The notes: generated by a model from the letters alone, not told the origin. DNA of 64,000 nucleotides from Acanthopleura granulata (GCA_016165875.1 JABBOT010000037.1:1984001-2048000); one strand, 5' to 3'; counted from the first letter of the stretch, positions 1 to 14,845 are shown. Numbers and translations: made by a program.

Positions 1-3000
1 TTTGTGACTTTGCGAATTTTAAAGCTAAAATCGCCAGAAATGAAAAGTATGTTCGCATGAGGTCAGTGGGTCAGACAGAGATCAAACTGGTGTTATTCGC
101 GGAACTCCTGTCGGGTGAACACTTAGCGGTTCTTTCTCTTATCGCAAAATCGGAAGGCAATGCCAAAACCTGGGATGTATTTTTACATTTTTGTTTACGT
201 TTCTACGATTTAAACATAGCCTGTTTGCCTAACCTTCGCTAAAGATTGGATACCGTCATATTTTCACGCGTGCCTTCATGATCTTTGAGAAATTTTCGCC
301 AATTAGCCTTTCACGGGGTTTAATTTTTCCTGTGCGATTGCGACTTGGGCCCAAACCGCACCGACTATTGTACGCCTGTAACATTTGAGCACTACCTTAC
401 CAGTTTGGCCACAAATTCTCACCATAAAAGGAGGGACGAACGATAGACCACACAGCTTGGATCTGAGTTACTTTAAGTGGGAAAGCTTCCCTCCTGTGTA
501 CATTGGTTATCAAAGTATAATCTATGGTCAGTTATAGACATGTTCTTGATTGTATCCTAAACAGTTTAAATTTTCCCACATTGTACATGAGGGATGGACA
601 GAAAATTGTACAATGTTGATGCAAGACAAGTAATGGGTTGCTTATCACTGAATTCTAATTTTCCTGTTGAGCCGAAATTAAGATGAAACAGTGTAAATTA
701 TTCCCTTATAAATCTGGGCATCACAACAAACGTTCGCGTGCCTGTCGATCACTATTTCAGTTAAAAAATTGGAAGACCAACTTCCAAAACAGCGTGCTCA
801 CTTTATTGTATTCCGGTACATGTATTACATATGATCACAACACAGTATTTTGAGTGAGACCAGTGAAGATACGCAGTCACTTTTCAATAATGTCGGTAAA
901 AAGCAATCTCAGTGTTCAGATCGTGTTCCATGCTAGTTTGTGGGAAGTAGTTAATAATAAATATGTATCGTATATTTTCTGCGCACTTATGGCAATTTGG
1001 ATTATTTCTCGGTTTATTTCAGCATGACGTATACACAACGTCCTAGCCCTGGGCTATACGGAATTGATCACATTAATTATGATAATTATAGTAATAATTC
1101 TTTATTTTAGGCTGAGTTGTCCAGGACATCTTGTACGTTACACATAAACGAGGACAAATAACGATTAAGTTATTTGCTATCTCAATGGCCACTGAGCGTC
1201 TTTCGACAGGCAGTATAAAGGTCTGACATTATGAAATAATGCGCCAGAGATTCTGGATACTCAGTCCAATTTTGTTCTCAGGGGAATTACACTTTGACAT
1301 ACTTTCACTGCGCACAACTCTTCTTATGTAATCACAGGGCAACGCAATAAATATAAAAGGACAACAGATTCCCTCATGACTGATGCGCTTACCACCAGGC
1401 TGTAGTCTTCGATAACTGCTTCGTCTCGCAAAGATAAGCGAAATGAGATGGCAATGCATTCAGTACTGCATTTTTTTGTACCTAATTCTGCAGAAGTCGT
1501 AGGGTGAGGGTGTAAGTTGCTGTTGTTTTAGTATTCAGTATTTATATGAACGGCTAGCAGTTATATGGTAAAGTGATATAGCCAGGGGCCGTGTTCACCG
1601 GTTACATGTGAAAACTTGCCAACAACGTTACCATACCGTCGCCGTTGCTCTAGTTTTACTCTCTAGGTTGCAGGCTTACATTTTATGCATGTGTAAAGTA
1701 GGGGTCTGCTGGTGGGCTAAAAGTTCTCAAGGAAAAGTCACTTTCCATTGGTTCATGGCGATTGTTGATGAACACAGCGCAGCATTCAGACATCGCAACA
1801 GAAATTCCTATTCCATCCATCAATCAAAGTGGACTTTCCGTACCACAGATGTGGTAATAAGCCTATAATCGTGAATGAGCAAATGACGTCTAATAAATTG
1901 CATTTTTATACGTAGTTCAGCCTAAGCCAGGGTTCTCGTGGAAATCGAACTTGCTACTGCTTCCGCTTTTACATGAACAGTTGTACTGAAACCCTGAATG
2001 AGGTAAACTGACAAAATTCCGGGGTTTCCAGTCACCAGCTGTGTGTAACCATTCACTAACTGTCACACTATTGTCGTTGTTCAGTTTTTACTGTCTGTGC
2101 CATGGCCTTTTACAGTTACACGGTGATATCGGGTCACGCCGGACTCCTTCACATTCAATTATGATTGTGGATTTGATAAGGATTTAGTTAACATTGTTAT
2201 GACCAAAGTTATGCTAAATCAAAAATCCTTCAAATACAAAGCCAGCCCCTCAGAATCGAACCTGTTGGCAACGGACAGTAGAAAAGAAAGCCTGGTTTGT
2301 GGTTGTTCTGTCAAATATAACAGACTACAACACAGACAGTAAAACCAGAGGAGCGCGGACAGTGTGACAGTTGGCAAATAGTAACAAATTATCCATGAAA
2401 ACTGGCCTCTTGTCATTTTACCTCAGGTTTGTATTCTAACTGTTCACGCAAGTGTTTAACATGTAACAACTTACACGCCTCCCTAGCACCAAGGTGTAAG
2501 CAAAATTAGGTAAACAAAACATTACACCGATGTTAAATGTAATTTATTAGACGCCAGTGGGCTAGATTTATTCAGTGTGGTGTGATGTCACCACATTTAA
2601 CATATGTACACACAATAGCATGAAAACCCATTAAACAATAATAAGTAAGCTTAATAGCTGTGTATTGGGAGCTTATAACGGGGACGAGATGAGACTAAAC
2701 ACCTGATTATACTAAGGGGTCCACATTCGGAAGAACTGCTTTTCATAAACAGTAGATCAAAGTCACAACTAAGAGAAACTCCGACATTCCTGAAGATTGT
2801 TATATAAACCGAAGCTGTGACTTGATGAAACATATTAAACTTTTCATCGGGAATTACATAGACTTTTCGCATAGAATTTGTTTATTACTTAGATTATAAC
2901 TCCACCAAGAAAATAATGTTCTAAACTTACATTAAACTCACTCAATCAACATAAAAGTTGCATAGCACATAACTACGCATTTTGAACTTCAGGAAAGCTA

Positions 3001-4589
3001 ATGTATTTTTTTTTTCTTTAGCTCCATGGATTGTTGTTCGGGTCGGAAAGTACTTGTAGCCAATGTTATACCTGGTACTTCGCCAGGTATTTGGAATTCT
3101 ATGACCGCCTTACAAGAGTGAACAGCCCCCGGGGTTGGGATTGAGCAGTTCTGACTAATTAGATTAGCAGTCAGGTGGGAGTGGGGGAGGAGAGGGGAAA
3201 TGCCATGGTAACTGAATGTGAGTTGGCGTAAAACGCTGGTAAGTTGACAGGAATTTGTATCGTTTGTGGTTCGTTGGACCCTATAACCTCTCTACAAACG
3301 CCTAGAATGTGAGTCTGGGCACATCCCCTGGAGATTCGTCCTCTTTGTGAGCTGCCAACACAGTTGGGTGCTGTCACATTCTACCGTGACGAATTGTCAC
3401 TACAGAAATAGGGACTGGGAATCTCCCATGAGCTCACTGAACTTTGAAGGTTCCGCGGACAAAAGGTAGTTTATCCGATTCGTTGCATTGTACGGAGAAA
3501 AATATGTATAAGTGGCGAATGGGCTTTGCTGGTTACGTGTGACCATTTGCTCTCAGTCTTGTAGTGTTTTGTTTTGGAAAATTGCAGGATGTAATTCATT
3601 CGTGCATGGTTCCTGCACAGTCTGTTATCATCTATCAAAGTGAATTTGTACGATGAAATTTAGGGAAGTAAGTACTAAATATCAGGCAGTCGGGCTTAGT
3701 TATTCATAACATATAATTATACTTAGGACATGAGAGGAGTGACAAACATAATCCAGTAGATCAAGGATAGTTTTAAGAAAGCGCATTCAGTGTTACATTC
3801 CATCATTCAATGTATTTTCAATGTATTCTGAGGGATGTAATTCTTTGAATCATGAGGATATTAAGTAGATAAGAGGATGCTTTCAGGAACAGTTTTTCTT
3901 TTAACATTTTCTCAACCTTTACATTTTTACCCGTGATTTCTCCACATCACATAGATTTAATTGATACAATTTCACCATTAATTGTTTCGGTGTTTAATAA
4001 AACCCGTCACTGTTACATTAATGTCATGACATACAAGGGTTACCATTCATCGAATATCTGTACAATGACGACAATAGTTTCCTCGCACGCGAATTTACGA
4101 CAAGAGGAATTGTTTCTATTTTGATATTGTGAATTATTCCCACTTGGATATATCTAGCTTTGTTGCAATGGAGGATCCTGTGTGATGTGTGATGATTTCA
4201 ATCAACGTCACAAGTTATTTCTGCAAAAACTAGTGTGTCAAAGATATGACTTCACTCTAAGTTTCTTAAATTTCACAATAAACACGACTATCTTGTTAGC
4301 AAATAGGGACGGAGTGTCCAGAATCTCTTGGATATTTTATGTACATTCTTAGTTCCTTGATTGCTTATGCTCTTTGCCGTTTTTGGAAACTTATCTTGTG
4401 ATTATTGACCCGGAACGGGCATTTAAGTTGACGGCATGTATATGTCCGTATCGACGCCTTGAAATGTAAAGCCTCTTAAATTAAAATTGTTATTTTTCTT
4501 AGTGGTCAGTAGTGCGGTTAGAGGAAATTAGATTTCACTGTGAAAGTCATCCGGCTCCACTAGGAACTTCAAAGACCTCCTGACTAAGA
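1..4589. other. intergenic, no gene recognised
   Basis: AT-rich, only short chance reading frames. About 1020-1270 resembles 20570-20670 on short stretches (gagattctggatactcagtcc against gagattctagacactccgtcc), suggesting an old repeat. About 2320-2400 resembles 55310-55370 (agtaaaaccagagcagcgg). Confidence 0.6.
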
Positions 4590-4693
4590 GCCGCAGCAGC
4601 GAGAGCTGGATTCGAACACGCGGTCTCCCTATAACGAAAGGCCCGACAGTTTCAGAGCCAGTACTCTAGCTATCTTAGCCAAGCCGCTTGCCT
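4590..4693 (-). mobile_element. tRNA-like SINE head of another family
   Basis: On the minus strand: A box-like tggctaagatagct and B box tgttcgaatcc. Not a tRNA gene: no acceptor stem pairs. A degraded tail-like segment (tttatatggttgttgcttaa, 4789-4808) follows. Confidence 0.5.
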
Positions 4694-5009
4694 ATATTAT
4701 TTTTTGCTAGAATCCTACCATAAATTTTGTTTCCTGTTCTCATTATGTTTCCCTTTCTAACCAAAAAAATACCCATCAAGATTTACTTATTTATATGGTT
4801 GTTGCTTAACGCCATACACAAAAAATGTTATTTTACGATAGCAGTCAGTTTTTATGATGTGGAGGAAACCAGAGATTTTGGAGGAAACCACTGACATTTG
4901 GCAAGTTAAGACTGTGCTTTATAGCTAGTAAAACCAGAGCAAGGGCGATTATTTCATAGATGGTAAATGGTGAGACGCTTTCGTGAAATACGACCTCTTG
5001 TCCATTGAC

Positions 5010-5215
5010 TTATTTATTTTATTGATTGCAGTTCTCAAGAATACTTCGCCTCTGGGAAGGCGGTCAGCAATACATTGAGCGGAAGTCCACGACCATCCAC
5101 AGGTTGCTGGGAAAATTTCCCGCGTTTATCCGGAGAGGAAGGAAACCTCAGCCAGACTTGAATTCACAGGACCGCATTGGCGGGGGGTTTCACAGTTAAC
5201 GTTCTGTGCAACATT
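5010..5215 (-). mobile_element. diverged SINE
   Basis: attgcagttctcaagaatac, then gaccatccacaggttgctgg, cttgaattcacaggaccgca and cattggcgggg. Confidence 0.75.
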
Positions 5216-6734
5216 CGATGGAGGAGGCCCTAATTTACTTTAATAAGTCAAAGTATAGTAAGAACTTATACTTCTCCCCTCGGATCATGGCCGATGCAGA
5301 ATTAGGGAAAACATGCAGTGCTGATATTAATTAGACGTCGCTTCTCTCGAATTACTCGATGGTCTATGTCACACTTAACCAACAATAATGCTTACGGGGA
5401 AATTTATAAATTCTTCTTCAAAGACCCAGTTTGAACTCGTACCGGTAACGTAAACAATCTAGGTGGAATCATTAAATAGAAAACGGGCCGGGGGTCGCAA
5501 AGCAAAAAACAAATTACTGGCCCACTTCTGAATACAAGATAAGGAGCTCCCCTGTGACGACAGGACGCACCATCTGATTGGCAGAAACGTGATGACCAAT
5601 CGTATGTCGTGTATTATATGTACCTGGTTCTGTTGAACGAGTTAACATTTCACTGCACGCATGGCATACTTGCCATTTCTGTATCGGGCATCAGAGTTGT
5701 ACAGTTGCCTGCTGGCCAGTAGCCTGTCAGGGCTGATAACCTGGCGAATTTACCCCTTACGAGCAGGAATATATTGTTTTCACGTAGATAAGAATTGTAG
5801 CTTGTCAAAAATAATCAGTATGTTTTGCGTACCAGTATTTACAGATTAACTACGAGACGTGTTAGCATGCTGTGCTCAGCGTTATCACAACAAGCTTTTG
5901 GCGATGATCATGAGATAACTGCCAAGTGCAAACTTAGTGGTCATATCACAGCGGGAAAAGTTAGAGATGCCTCCTTTCTTTCTTAGTATTAATAAAATGC
6001 TATAGATTTCTGCCTTATGAAAGGCCCTCCAGGCTGCTGACTTGTCCCGAATATGTTTATAATTCGCGGCGTCGGATTAGGTCGTAGGTGTTGAATATCT
6101 GAAGACTAAACCCATTCCTGCTTAGATGACCCACAAAGATGTATATTAAACCTCTTTTAATTGACTATCCCATTGATCAGATCGGCCGGGTTCGAATGAC
6201 TGAAGTAAATCTGATATGTTCACTTTTCTTAAACATCTTCAGAACCTAATACACATACGCTTTGAAATCTTTAGCCACATCTCGTTGAAGAAAAATATTA
6301 TGCGAAAGGGTATAAACAGTATACACCTCAAAGTGGCTTTGTCAAGCTAGCCCAATCTGATTACTAAATGGAATGAAAGAACCAATATATGAAAGCAGAA
6401 ACTCATAACAAATGAATCCCCGCAATTAACTTTCTAATTGATTTTCAGCACGACTGGTCAACGAGTTACCCAATTATCTCAGCCCAAAATATCAGCTGAC
6501 GCAGTGATCTCGTAGTTGTTTGGTGGTTTGTGTTGAATGCTGTTTCGGAAATTGTTCTTGCGACTTCTCACATTGAACCTCCAGTATGGCTGACGGCTGG
6601 TATACGAATGTCTACTTCGACGTCTAGATGCACTTTTTTACGCAATTAAATGCAATCAAACTCCTGAATTATCATGCCGTTCTTAACGGTCGTGTTAATA
6701 ATTCTGGACGCCAGAGATGCCTCACTGATTTTCC

Positions 6735-6905
6735 TACCAGTATCTTGACCTCTGGAAAGAAAACACTAATTGTCAACCTCAATGAACGTTTCTGGAAAAT
6801 AATCACAAGACCAATTTCAGCAGACCACAAAAAACGAAGAAAGTATATGAAGAAGTCAGGAGGGATTCATGTAAAGAGAGGCAGTGAACAATTTTCATTT
6901 AGACC
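6735..6905 (+). repeat. unassigned dispersed repeat, copy 1
   Basis: Shares caagaccaatttcagcagac and attcatgtaaagagaggcag with 19880-20090 (caagaccaatttcaaaaatg; attcatgtaaagagaagcca). No inverted ends found. Confidence 0.6.
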
Positions 6906-7937
6906 ATGATACACATCGGAGTTTACCAGTGTGACGTGGACTTATGCAAATCAACGAGATATCTCAACATAACCCACTGGGTTTGGGGTGAATTTGTGAA
7001 ATTTTATAAGTTTATAATATCAGATATGGTCCAAATAACTCACCATAGAATTCACGTACTGGACTGTATATCTATATGTTTAACCTTTGTATTCCCGAGT
7101 TTGTGGGATGCTTTAAGAGTTCAGTGTGTCAGTGCCGTCTGAAAATTACAAGGAATGCTCCTATATAAAACAAACATTACCCTATTTAACACCACTAATC
7201 GTCGCAACATCAATCAAGGCATGGGTATAAATCCTGTATACTAAGCGATCGGCCAGAGATTGCACTGTTAGGCCCTCTCCGAAGTCTGCTTACCTACTTA
7301 GCTTAGAACAACTGACACAAACCATTTCACACCCCAACCCAGTGAATCTCAACAACGTTACACGATTGATTCCACCACGTTCCGCCTGGCTATATTCCGG
7401 TGCCGTCTATTTGCACCCTTGATTTATATAGTTGTACGTTTGATTTAACGCGATACTCACGACTTTTTTTCACTCATACGACGGGAGTCAACTTTAAGAG
7501 TAAAGGAAACCGGAGTGCCCGTGATAAACCATTTGCCATAGGTAAATTACTGTGGAACTTGTCTGCCTTTGACGTGTAGATGTCTTGCACATGTAATCTG
7601 TTCAGTGAATCGCTGAATCAGTGAAAATCTTGTAAAGGACTTCTAAAGGACGTCTTCATTTAACCTAATAACTGATATCAGCAAAGGCAAGGATTCAGTA
7701 CTTTATTGTGTTTTTTTCTGTAACAGTCATTCACACGACATTTTCAGCTGCCAGGTATAGGCCTAGATTACGTCGCCGTCTGTTAAATCTACATATTGGG
7801 TTAATCATTTCCAGGTCAATTTCCCCAAATATGTGCAACACAAATTACCACAAAATGAATTCATGAATAAATCGCACAAAAATCCACTTGGCAAACACAT
7901 ACTTGACCAAAAACCTGAACTCAGACTAGATCAGACT

Positions 7938-8110
7938 AGCTTCCTCTCCGGTCGGAGGATCTGCCAACAACCTGCAGGTTTTCGTGAGTTTGCCCAGGGC
8001 CCTATGTGTTTTCATCAGACCATAATGCTGGTGGTATAACGCGGTGGTATAAGTGTAATATCCTTGAGTGCGGCATAAAATACCAATCAAATAAATAATT
8101 AATAAAAAAA
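7938..8110 (+). mobile_element. SINE 3' portion
   Basis: gcttcctctccggtcggagg, accataatgctggtggtata, ccttgagtgcggcataaaat and an AAAT tail. The tRNA head is missing. Confidence 0.8.
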
Positions 8111-8299
8111 AACCCCAAGAGAGCCAAAACGTGCTAATGTCGCGTTCTCGTTGTGCTAGATGTTAAATAGAATTGTTAACATTACCTTTGTAGCTATTTG
8201 TTAAAATGGGTTTTCAGTTACTGTTTCCTTCACTTATGGATCTATGCGCTACTAATCGTAACATGTGAATGACGAGTACTAAATGATGTCAGAATTTTC

Positions 8300-8530
8300 T
8301 AGGCCCAAAAATCAAAATCTTGTTAAAAATGGACCTAGGTGGAACAGTCGTACACCAGCCGTCGTACACCAGCCGTCACCCAAAATGGGCTTTCCGGTCA
8401 ATAATCACAAGATCTATTTCCAAAAACGACAAATAACACACAACCAAAGAACAATAAGAATGTATATAAAGTACAAGAATGAAGACAGATTGCAGCATGA
8501 CGTTTAAAAACAAAGACAACCAATGAAAGA
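8300..8530 (+). repeat. unassigned dispersed repeat, copy 2
   Basis: Shares caagatctatttccaaaaac, gacaaataacacacaaccaa and agaacaataagaatgtatat with the copy at 19880-20090. Confidence 0.55.
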
Positions 8531-10317
8531 CAACAAGAAAGTTAAAACAATGACAATATCAGATCGACCGTTAAGTTACACGTTAATTTTAAAATTAACA
8601 TGATTCACGATTTGGATGCTGATTTAATTCTTTCGCCGAGAACATTCCTTGTCCGTTATCATTGAAAACTATATTGACTGCTTCTCTTTGAATGAATTTA
8701 TCTGTCCCAATTTCTTACCATATGTACTTTTCGCAGCTTTCTAGCAGTTGATTCGTGTTGAACCCGGTTGTAGAAATTATTGCATCCATTTTTACTGATG
8801 ACTGGTATTCGAATGCACAAATACAAACAGTTTCTCAAAGGCTGTTTCACGTAATGCTGAGATGTAGGACGGATTCTGGAGGTTCGTGATGACTCGACGT
8901 TACAAATAAAACCTGAATAGATAGTGCCACAGAACAATTTGCAAGTCACCTCGTTCTATGTCGGTGATCAGCTGACGAGACATAAGAAATGCTTTGAATA
9001 TACACAACGAACCACTCTTGTAATGTTGATGGCCAAACCTTAGTGATACGAAAAGTTCTTTATGTGAATTTTACGCCAACAGATCCCGGAGGCTACTTTT
9101 TGAATTTTGACACAGGGTGTCGTTGTGGAGTTGTGGCTTGAACTGTATGCTTTGCATAACAGATAATTTAACTGGGAATGTACTGTATTGATAAGACAGA
9201 AGAAAGACAATCACGGTAGTTATTCCATAGGGCTACAGGGAATCTTCATTCTGGACCCATAAAACTCTCTTAATCACTTCGCGTTTTGTCTTTTTGCCCT
9301 TTACGGGGAGTGGGAAGGGGGTGGGGTGCTGCGTTTTCATAAAGTTAAAGTGTTTTACACTGAGTCATGCTCCCGATTGCATAACCGTGGTGTTACGTCA
9401 TCACGTGATACTTAGTCAGACGAACCCGTCCCGTAAATGCGGCTAAAACCGGTCAATTCTGCTCTGTTGTAAATGGTGTAAAAACGCATTTAACACACAA
9501 GGGAAAAAGCAATAAATTTTCTCTTTTAAATTGTGACAAACTGACACATAAAAGCGATTTCAATCTGGTTTTGTTTAAGCCAAGCTCTATAAATCCATTA
9601 CTGTGTCCTTCTAACGCCGCGTGATGATAAATGCCAGCAGTTATAGCGCCTGTCAATAGAGGATCACCAAAGCTGTACGATTTCTGGAAACGCATTAAAC
9701 AATTTATTTTAACTGCAACAGGTTTCCGCACGCAGAAGGCTTCTATATGCTGTCTTTTTTTTTTTTTTTTTTTTTTTTGGTGTTTTTTAAACATTTGCTG
9801 TTTACTGGATTGGACGAAAACTGCGCAGAAGTGACACAAATGTTGGAGTTTTATTCTTCGGGTTAACGAACCCCTGTACCCGAAGCGCCATGATGTCTAT
9901 TGAGTTAACCATCGTGAAAACCTAACGCGTGCAAGGGGAAAGGTGAGAAGTACTGCATCTGCTGCTCGCTTCCTTGTGGATGGAATAAGGCTTTGGCCAC
10001 TGTTTATCTTGTTGCCAAATTTATTCCATCATTCAGGTATCCTCTTTCCAAAAGAGAACTGTCGCCCAAATAAAGCATTAAATCTGCTCTGTTGTTGACG
10101 ACATACTATAATCAGTGCAAGTGCAACGCATTGCGTTGCAGCTAATACAACAAGTACATAGCTATTGAGGCTGGGTTAAATGTAGTTATAATCTATATAC
10201 TAACTGTAGCAATATATTTGGTCTCTTTAGCGTTTGATGCATAAAATGCATTTTCTGAAAAATACACTGGAACTAATTGTTGGGATCATGAACATGTGTT
10301 TGTGAGAAATGAAGCAG

Positions 10318-10537
10318 AGAACCTCTGTGGCCGAGATGCTTAGCATGCTAGCGCAATATAGGAGCCTCTCACCAATTTGGTCACTGTGAGTTCAAACCCA
10401 GCTTTAGCTAGAAAAGTTCGCCCGCAACCAGTGGTACTCTTTTGTTTCCCCCGGGGTTCTGCCTGATTTCCTAGCACCGTATTGTCTGTCTCCGTCGGTT
10501 AAGTTATATATTATTGAGTAGGACGTAAAACACCAAA

Positions 10538-10572
<35 letters not shown>

Positions 10573-10573
10573 A
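10318..10573 (+). mobile_element. SINE, diverged, long AAAT tail
   Basis: Head aacctctgtggccgagatgc, B box gagttcaaaccc, tail of about eight AAAT units (10540-10573). Confidence 0.85.
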
Positions 10574-11513
10574 ATGAAGTCATTCGAATGTGCAGCGCTG
10601 ACTTAAATGTTGAATAAATCTGATCAATCAGATTCTCCTGAATGCTTCTCACGATTCTCAATTTGTCACAAAGTTGTTCCTGGATAGTATTTTCCCATGT
10701 AACTTAGAAAACTGTTTGTCTTTATAATTTAGTTATTGTAAAAGTTAACACATGCGTAAATTAATTCGCACATGAAGTCTTTTTAACGCTTGAAAAACGC
10801 TGTTGTTTTGGATTTAACATGAAAATTCAATACTATGTTTGAATGCGCGTAATGATTTCATAAAATTGTCACAGGCATAGTTAGAATAAAAACAACACGA
10901 ATTTTTAAAATCCATGATGAACTTTGGGTCCGTTGTTGATCTTTGGGAATGTTGCTTTTGATTGTCTTACAAGGGCATAATAAAGCTTCGGATGCCCTTG
11001 CTATTTATTTACTTATTTTATATTATTTATGCACTTAACAATTTATTTATGTCTCTATAAAACATTGACTATAATGTCTAGAATATATATAACTATTTAT
11101 TTACTTATTTATTTACTTATTCAATTATATACTGGATTCTTGGTTAACGCCATGCTAAGAATATCACACCCGCTTTTAAGATAGCGCTAAGTTTTACGGA
11201 TGTTAAACCACCAACATTCAGCATGCAACTCACCAACGTTTCCGCCTGTGCGTCACATATAAAGACTAGAAGTCTTCAAGTAACGTATGCTTACGTATTA
11301 ATTACATGTAACTACAACAGAGCTTTAAACCCGTGATTGACGCGTGAGCCCTGCTGACGCGTGCATGCACGAAACTGAATCAGGGCCGTTTATGCAGTTA
11401 TTGAGTGTTGTGCAATTTACAGTGGCGACAAGTCCCGCGCTGGTCTGAATTTATGCGTCGACAAATAGACATTGGTATGCTACTCATCAATCATAATGGA
11501 TTATCCGTACAAG

Positions 11514-11682
11514 ACAAATTTATTGATTTATTTATGTGACTGGTGTTTTACGCCGTACTCAAGAATAATTTCACTTATACGACGGCGAGGAAATAGGATG
11601 GGAGGAAACCATGGAGAACCTGCATGCGATAACTCCACTGTCATTCACAGACAGGACCAACTTCGCAACCAGTGATTAACAT
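11514..11682 (-). mobile_element. SINE fragment, first of two in tandem
   Basis: ATTT tail, ctggtgttttacgccgtact and a short body. A second SINE in the same orientation follows immediately. Confidence 0.8.
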
Positions 11683-11826
11683 TTAATTATTTCATTGGTG
11701 TTTTACGCCGTATTCAAGAGTATTTCACTTATACCTGCGGCGGCCAACTTCATGGTAGGAATAAACCGGACAGAGCAAGGGCGAAACCGACAACCATCCG
11801 CAGGTTGCTGAGGGACCGTCCCGCAT
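11683..11826 (-). mobile_element. SINE fragment, second of two in tandem
   Basis: ttggtgttttacgccgtatt through accatccgcaggttgctga; head missing. Confidence 0.85.
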
Positions 11827-14562
11827 ACCTAACGATTGATACACCAAGGAACTCATTAGAAAGCATACAAAGAAAAGGCTTAGGGCGGATTCATGCAAAC
11901 AGAAGCCTTCAATCAAAATACTTATATCTTTTGCGCATATATGCTGTTACGGTCCCGGCTTTAAGTCAGGCGGTTCGTCAGGTGTCTGATGAAGGTCGGT
12001 GATTTCCACCGAGCACTCCGGTTTTCTCCACACATAATTCTTGATGCCGTAATATAGGTGGAATTGCCATGAACACGGGCTTTAAACAATCGGTGAGCGC
12101 TTTGATCTGGTGTTCTGGCAACTGTCCACAATATTTAACCTGGCGACAGTATTCAACACCATGTACAAATGGTTATCGATCAGTGCTGCTTTAGCGCATG
12201 TCTTCTATGTACTTTGCGACCAGCTGAGTAAAATAGTACACAATGGTTCCACCAGAGAGAACATCAGCTAGGTCTGCTAGGCTCTCGCTGCCATTATAGG
12301 CAGGAAAACATACAGTATTGCGCCACAAATCGTTGCCAAAACGAAGGATGAACCAAACACTATGGTTCAAACAAAATTATAGCCCGAAGAAGACATTTAG
12401 CACGCAGCTTTAGTGATATCAAGGAAACCATTTTGGAGTTTTGGAAGCATGCATAGTTACTGGTTAGGTGACCTCCGATCATCGTGCCAAAAATCCCGAT
12501 GTCATTCCATCAGCGTTACATCAGTTCCGCACTTCACACCTCTAATCCCTTTTCTTCACCTGATGCAAATAGCAAAACCGTTTCTTGAATTTAGTAAACA
12601 GGATATGCAAGATAGGTATAATGTCTTACTGTTAACTTTCGAGATTGGCTTACATTTCAGTGCATATAAACAGAAATGCTCCGCCAAAAAAGACAAACTT
12701 GAGACAGAAAGTTTTCAAATAGAATTTTAGTTCCTATAATTGATTTTATTTTGTACGGACGCTTTTGTTTGATCTAAGTTGGAACACTGGTTCTTGGGTT
12801 CTTCCTTTTGTATTCCACTCTAGATAATATGACGACTGATCATTACGTTCTCGCAGCAATATCGGCTTAAAACTATCTTGAGAACATGCATGTGTTTGTG
12901 ACCGACTAAATAAACGTAAAATAAAGATAAAATGATGAGATGATTAAAAAAATTGACACAGTATTGTGTACAAATGCCCAGTTAATACAAGAATGGTATT
13001 TTAAAAAGATGACAAATTTAAAGTTTTACTCTTCGGTGTCCAAGATGTGGCAAAAATAAGCCGTGTATAGATAGAATTTGTTGCAACGCAATTCGCTGCA
13101 CTTGCATTAATAAACTTGTCAGCAGCACAGCGGATTAAATTCTCTCTCAGAAAGAGGGCATTTCAGTTGCCTGCAATGAGTGCTGTGATATAAATCTGAC
13201 GTTTTCTGCTGCATTGTTTTTTCTACAGCTGTTTATAACCAAAAATAAAATTTCTGCATGCATGTATACTCTCGTGCATATACAGATGGAGAAACCCTAC
13301 GACTGTAAATAGGCGGATTTACCGAGCTGTGTTATATATTAACCGTTCCCTCGCATGCTATTTCCAAGTGTCAGATTATTACCTAACATTTATTTCTCAT
13401 TGACCTCCTGATAAAGTTCATATTTTTGTAATTGCATGCATGAACAGGCGTCTTTAATTGCCAGTGGTAAATGTATATTAGCTGTGTAAAAAGACTGGGA
13501 ATTGATTGTTTACATTTTCGGTTATCTGACCGAATGTCAACTTTAAACTCAGTCGATTTGTTTAAACTTATATGATAAATGGCCAGTTTGTCCGACTGGT
13601 AAGATAAATAAAGTTTTCGCCGAGATCCAATTTACGCAGAACGATAACATCTGCAGAGAGCAATTAGCTAATTTTCACACCGAGTTAGGAATATCCGCTT
13701 TTTTATCATTCGTCAGAAGCAGAACTGGGTTGATTTTACAGCTAAACATTACGGGTGCTGCGTAGTGACGAAAACCAAATGCACAAAAACGAACCGGTTA
13801 TCATCCGATCATGGATGTGTAATTAAGACAGGAGTGTGAAAGTTTGTTAGAAACCAGACTATATTCACGCCTTTGCCCTCGAGGCATAAGCGGGCGGTCC
13901 TGACTTGCAGATGAACTCTTAGCTCGCTCAAATTCAGAACATTCATACCCCCTCCCGTACCCTCACAGGAAACTCCGGATGAAGGAAACAACTGCAGGGG
14001 CATCTGGCTGTCAATGTGACACTGCAAGGCGCTGTCCCCTGCAGAGCTGCATGTATTAATAGACCGGCCCACTGCAACAACCGAGGCATCTTGACAGTGT
14101 ACCGTGATCTGCAGAAAATCTTGCGGTACCGGTACACATGCACTTTAAAGAAAAATGTGTAAGAATCTCGGCTCGTTTGTTATTTATCGAACATAAATAC
14201 AATTATATGCGATCAAAATCAAAGTTTGAAATAATAAGCCCATGAACAGAGCCATATGTAGACGCTTTGTCTGAACTGATATCCTACTTTTGTCCAATCA
14301 TACAGCATCATTCGCGCTTTACCTGGAACATAAGACAGCCGCGAACCATCGGCGACAACCCACGAACACAAGAGCTCCTGTAGCACATTTCAAAAACGTT
14401 TAGAATTTGATAACATTTTTCTAGATTGTGATAGTGCCTTCGTTTAGGATTAAAAAAATCATCCGAATTTTGTTCTTGAATATTTTCAGTTGAGAAACGT
14501 GTGATTACGAGTGCTTTCTTTCCCTTCCAGTTCATTTATTGACATGATTTTAATTTCATGCC
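11827..14562. other. intergenic, no gene recognised
   Basis: Fragments of the second SINE family at about 11950-12060. The GC-richer part, 13860-14110, has open minus-strand frames but no recognisable protein. Confidence 0.5.
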
Positions 14563-14686
14563 AGAATATTTCACTTATACGACGGGGGCCTGCATAACTT
14601 GGGCTTGAACTCACAGCGAAAGCATTGGTGATTCTACTAAGTCATTGTGCTGCGCCAGTGGCTTAACCCCTTGGCAAAGGAGGCCC
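14563..14686 (-). mobile_element. SINE, internally deleted
   Basis: gaatatttcacttatacgac is joined directly to cttgaactcacagcgaaagc and the head (gaggcccg); about 100 bp of body is lost. Confidence 0.75.
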
Positions 14687-14845
14687 GTCTTTCCATTTCA
14701 ATTACACATCCAGAAACCACATGCAGAAATCTCGGAACACATTACACTTACAGCGTAAACAATTCTTTTTAATTAAGAGAAATGTGCCCAAGCAATCTCG
14801 GCCAATGTAGTGATTCATCAAACGGCCGTGGCACCAGGTTATTGT

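Larger units (their letters stand above)
5216..10317. other. intergenic, no gene recognised
   Basis: Contains two copies of the unassigned repeat, one SINE and a run of 22 Ts (9757-9778). A G-run motif that could form a G-quadruplex sits at 9305-9326. No frame looks coding. Confidence 0.6.

Noticed and set aside
9453..9839. 128-codon minus-strand frame
   Set aside because: It reads through a poly-T tract as poly-Lys, has no homology and no splice context.
12413..12730. 105-codon plus-strand frame
   Set aside because: Composition is that of random AT-rich DNA and no family is recognised.
13809..14143. Minus-strand frames in a GC-richer stretch as an exon
   Set aside because: Two overlapping frames are open, neither resembles a known protein, and splice sites are ambiguous.
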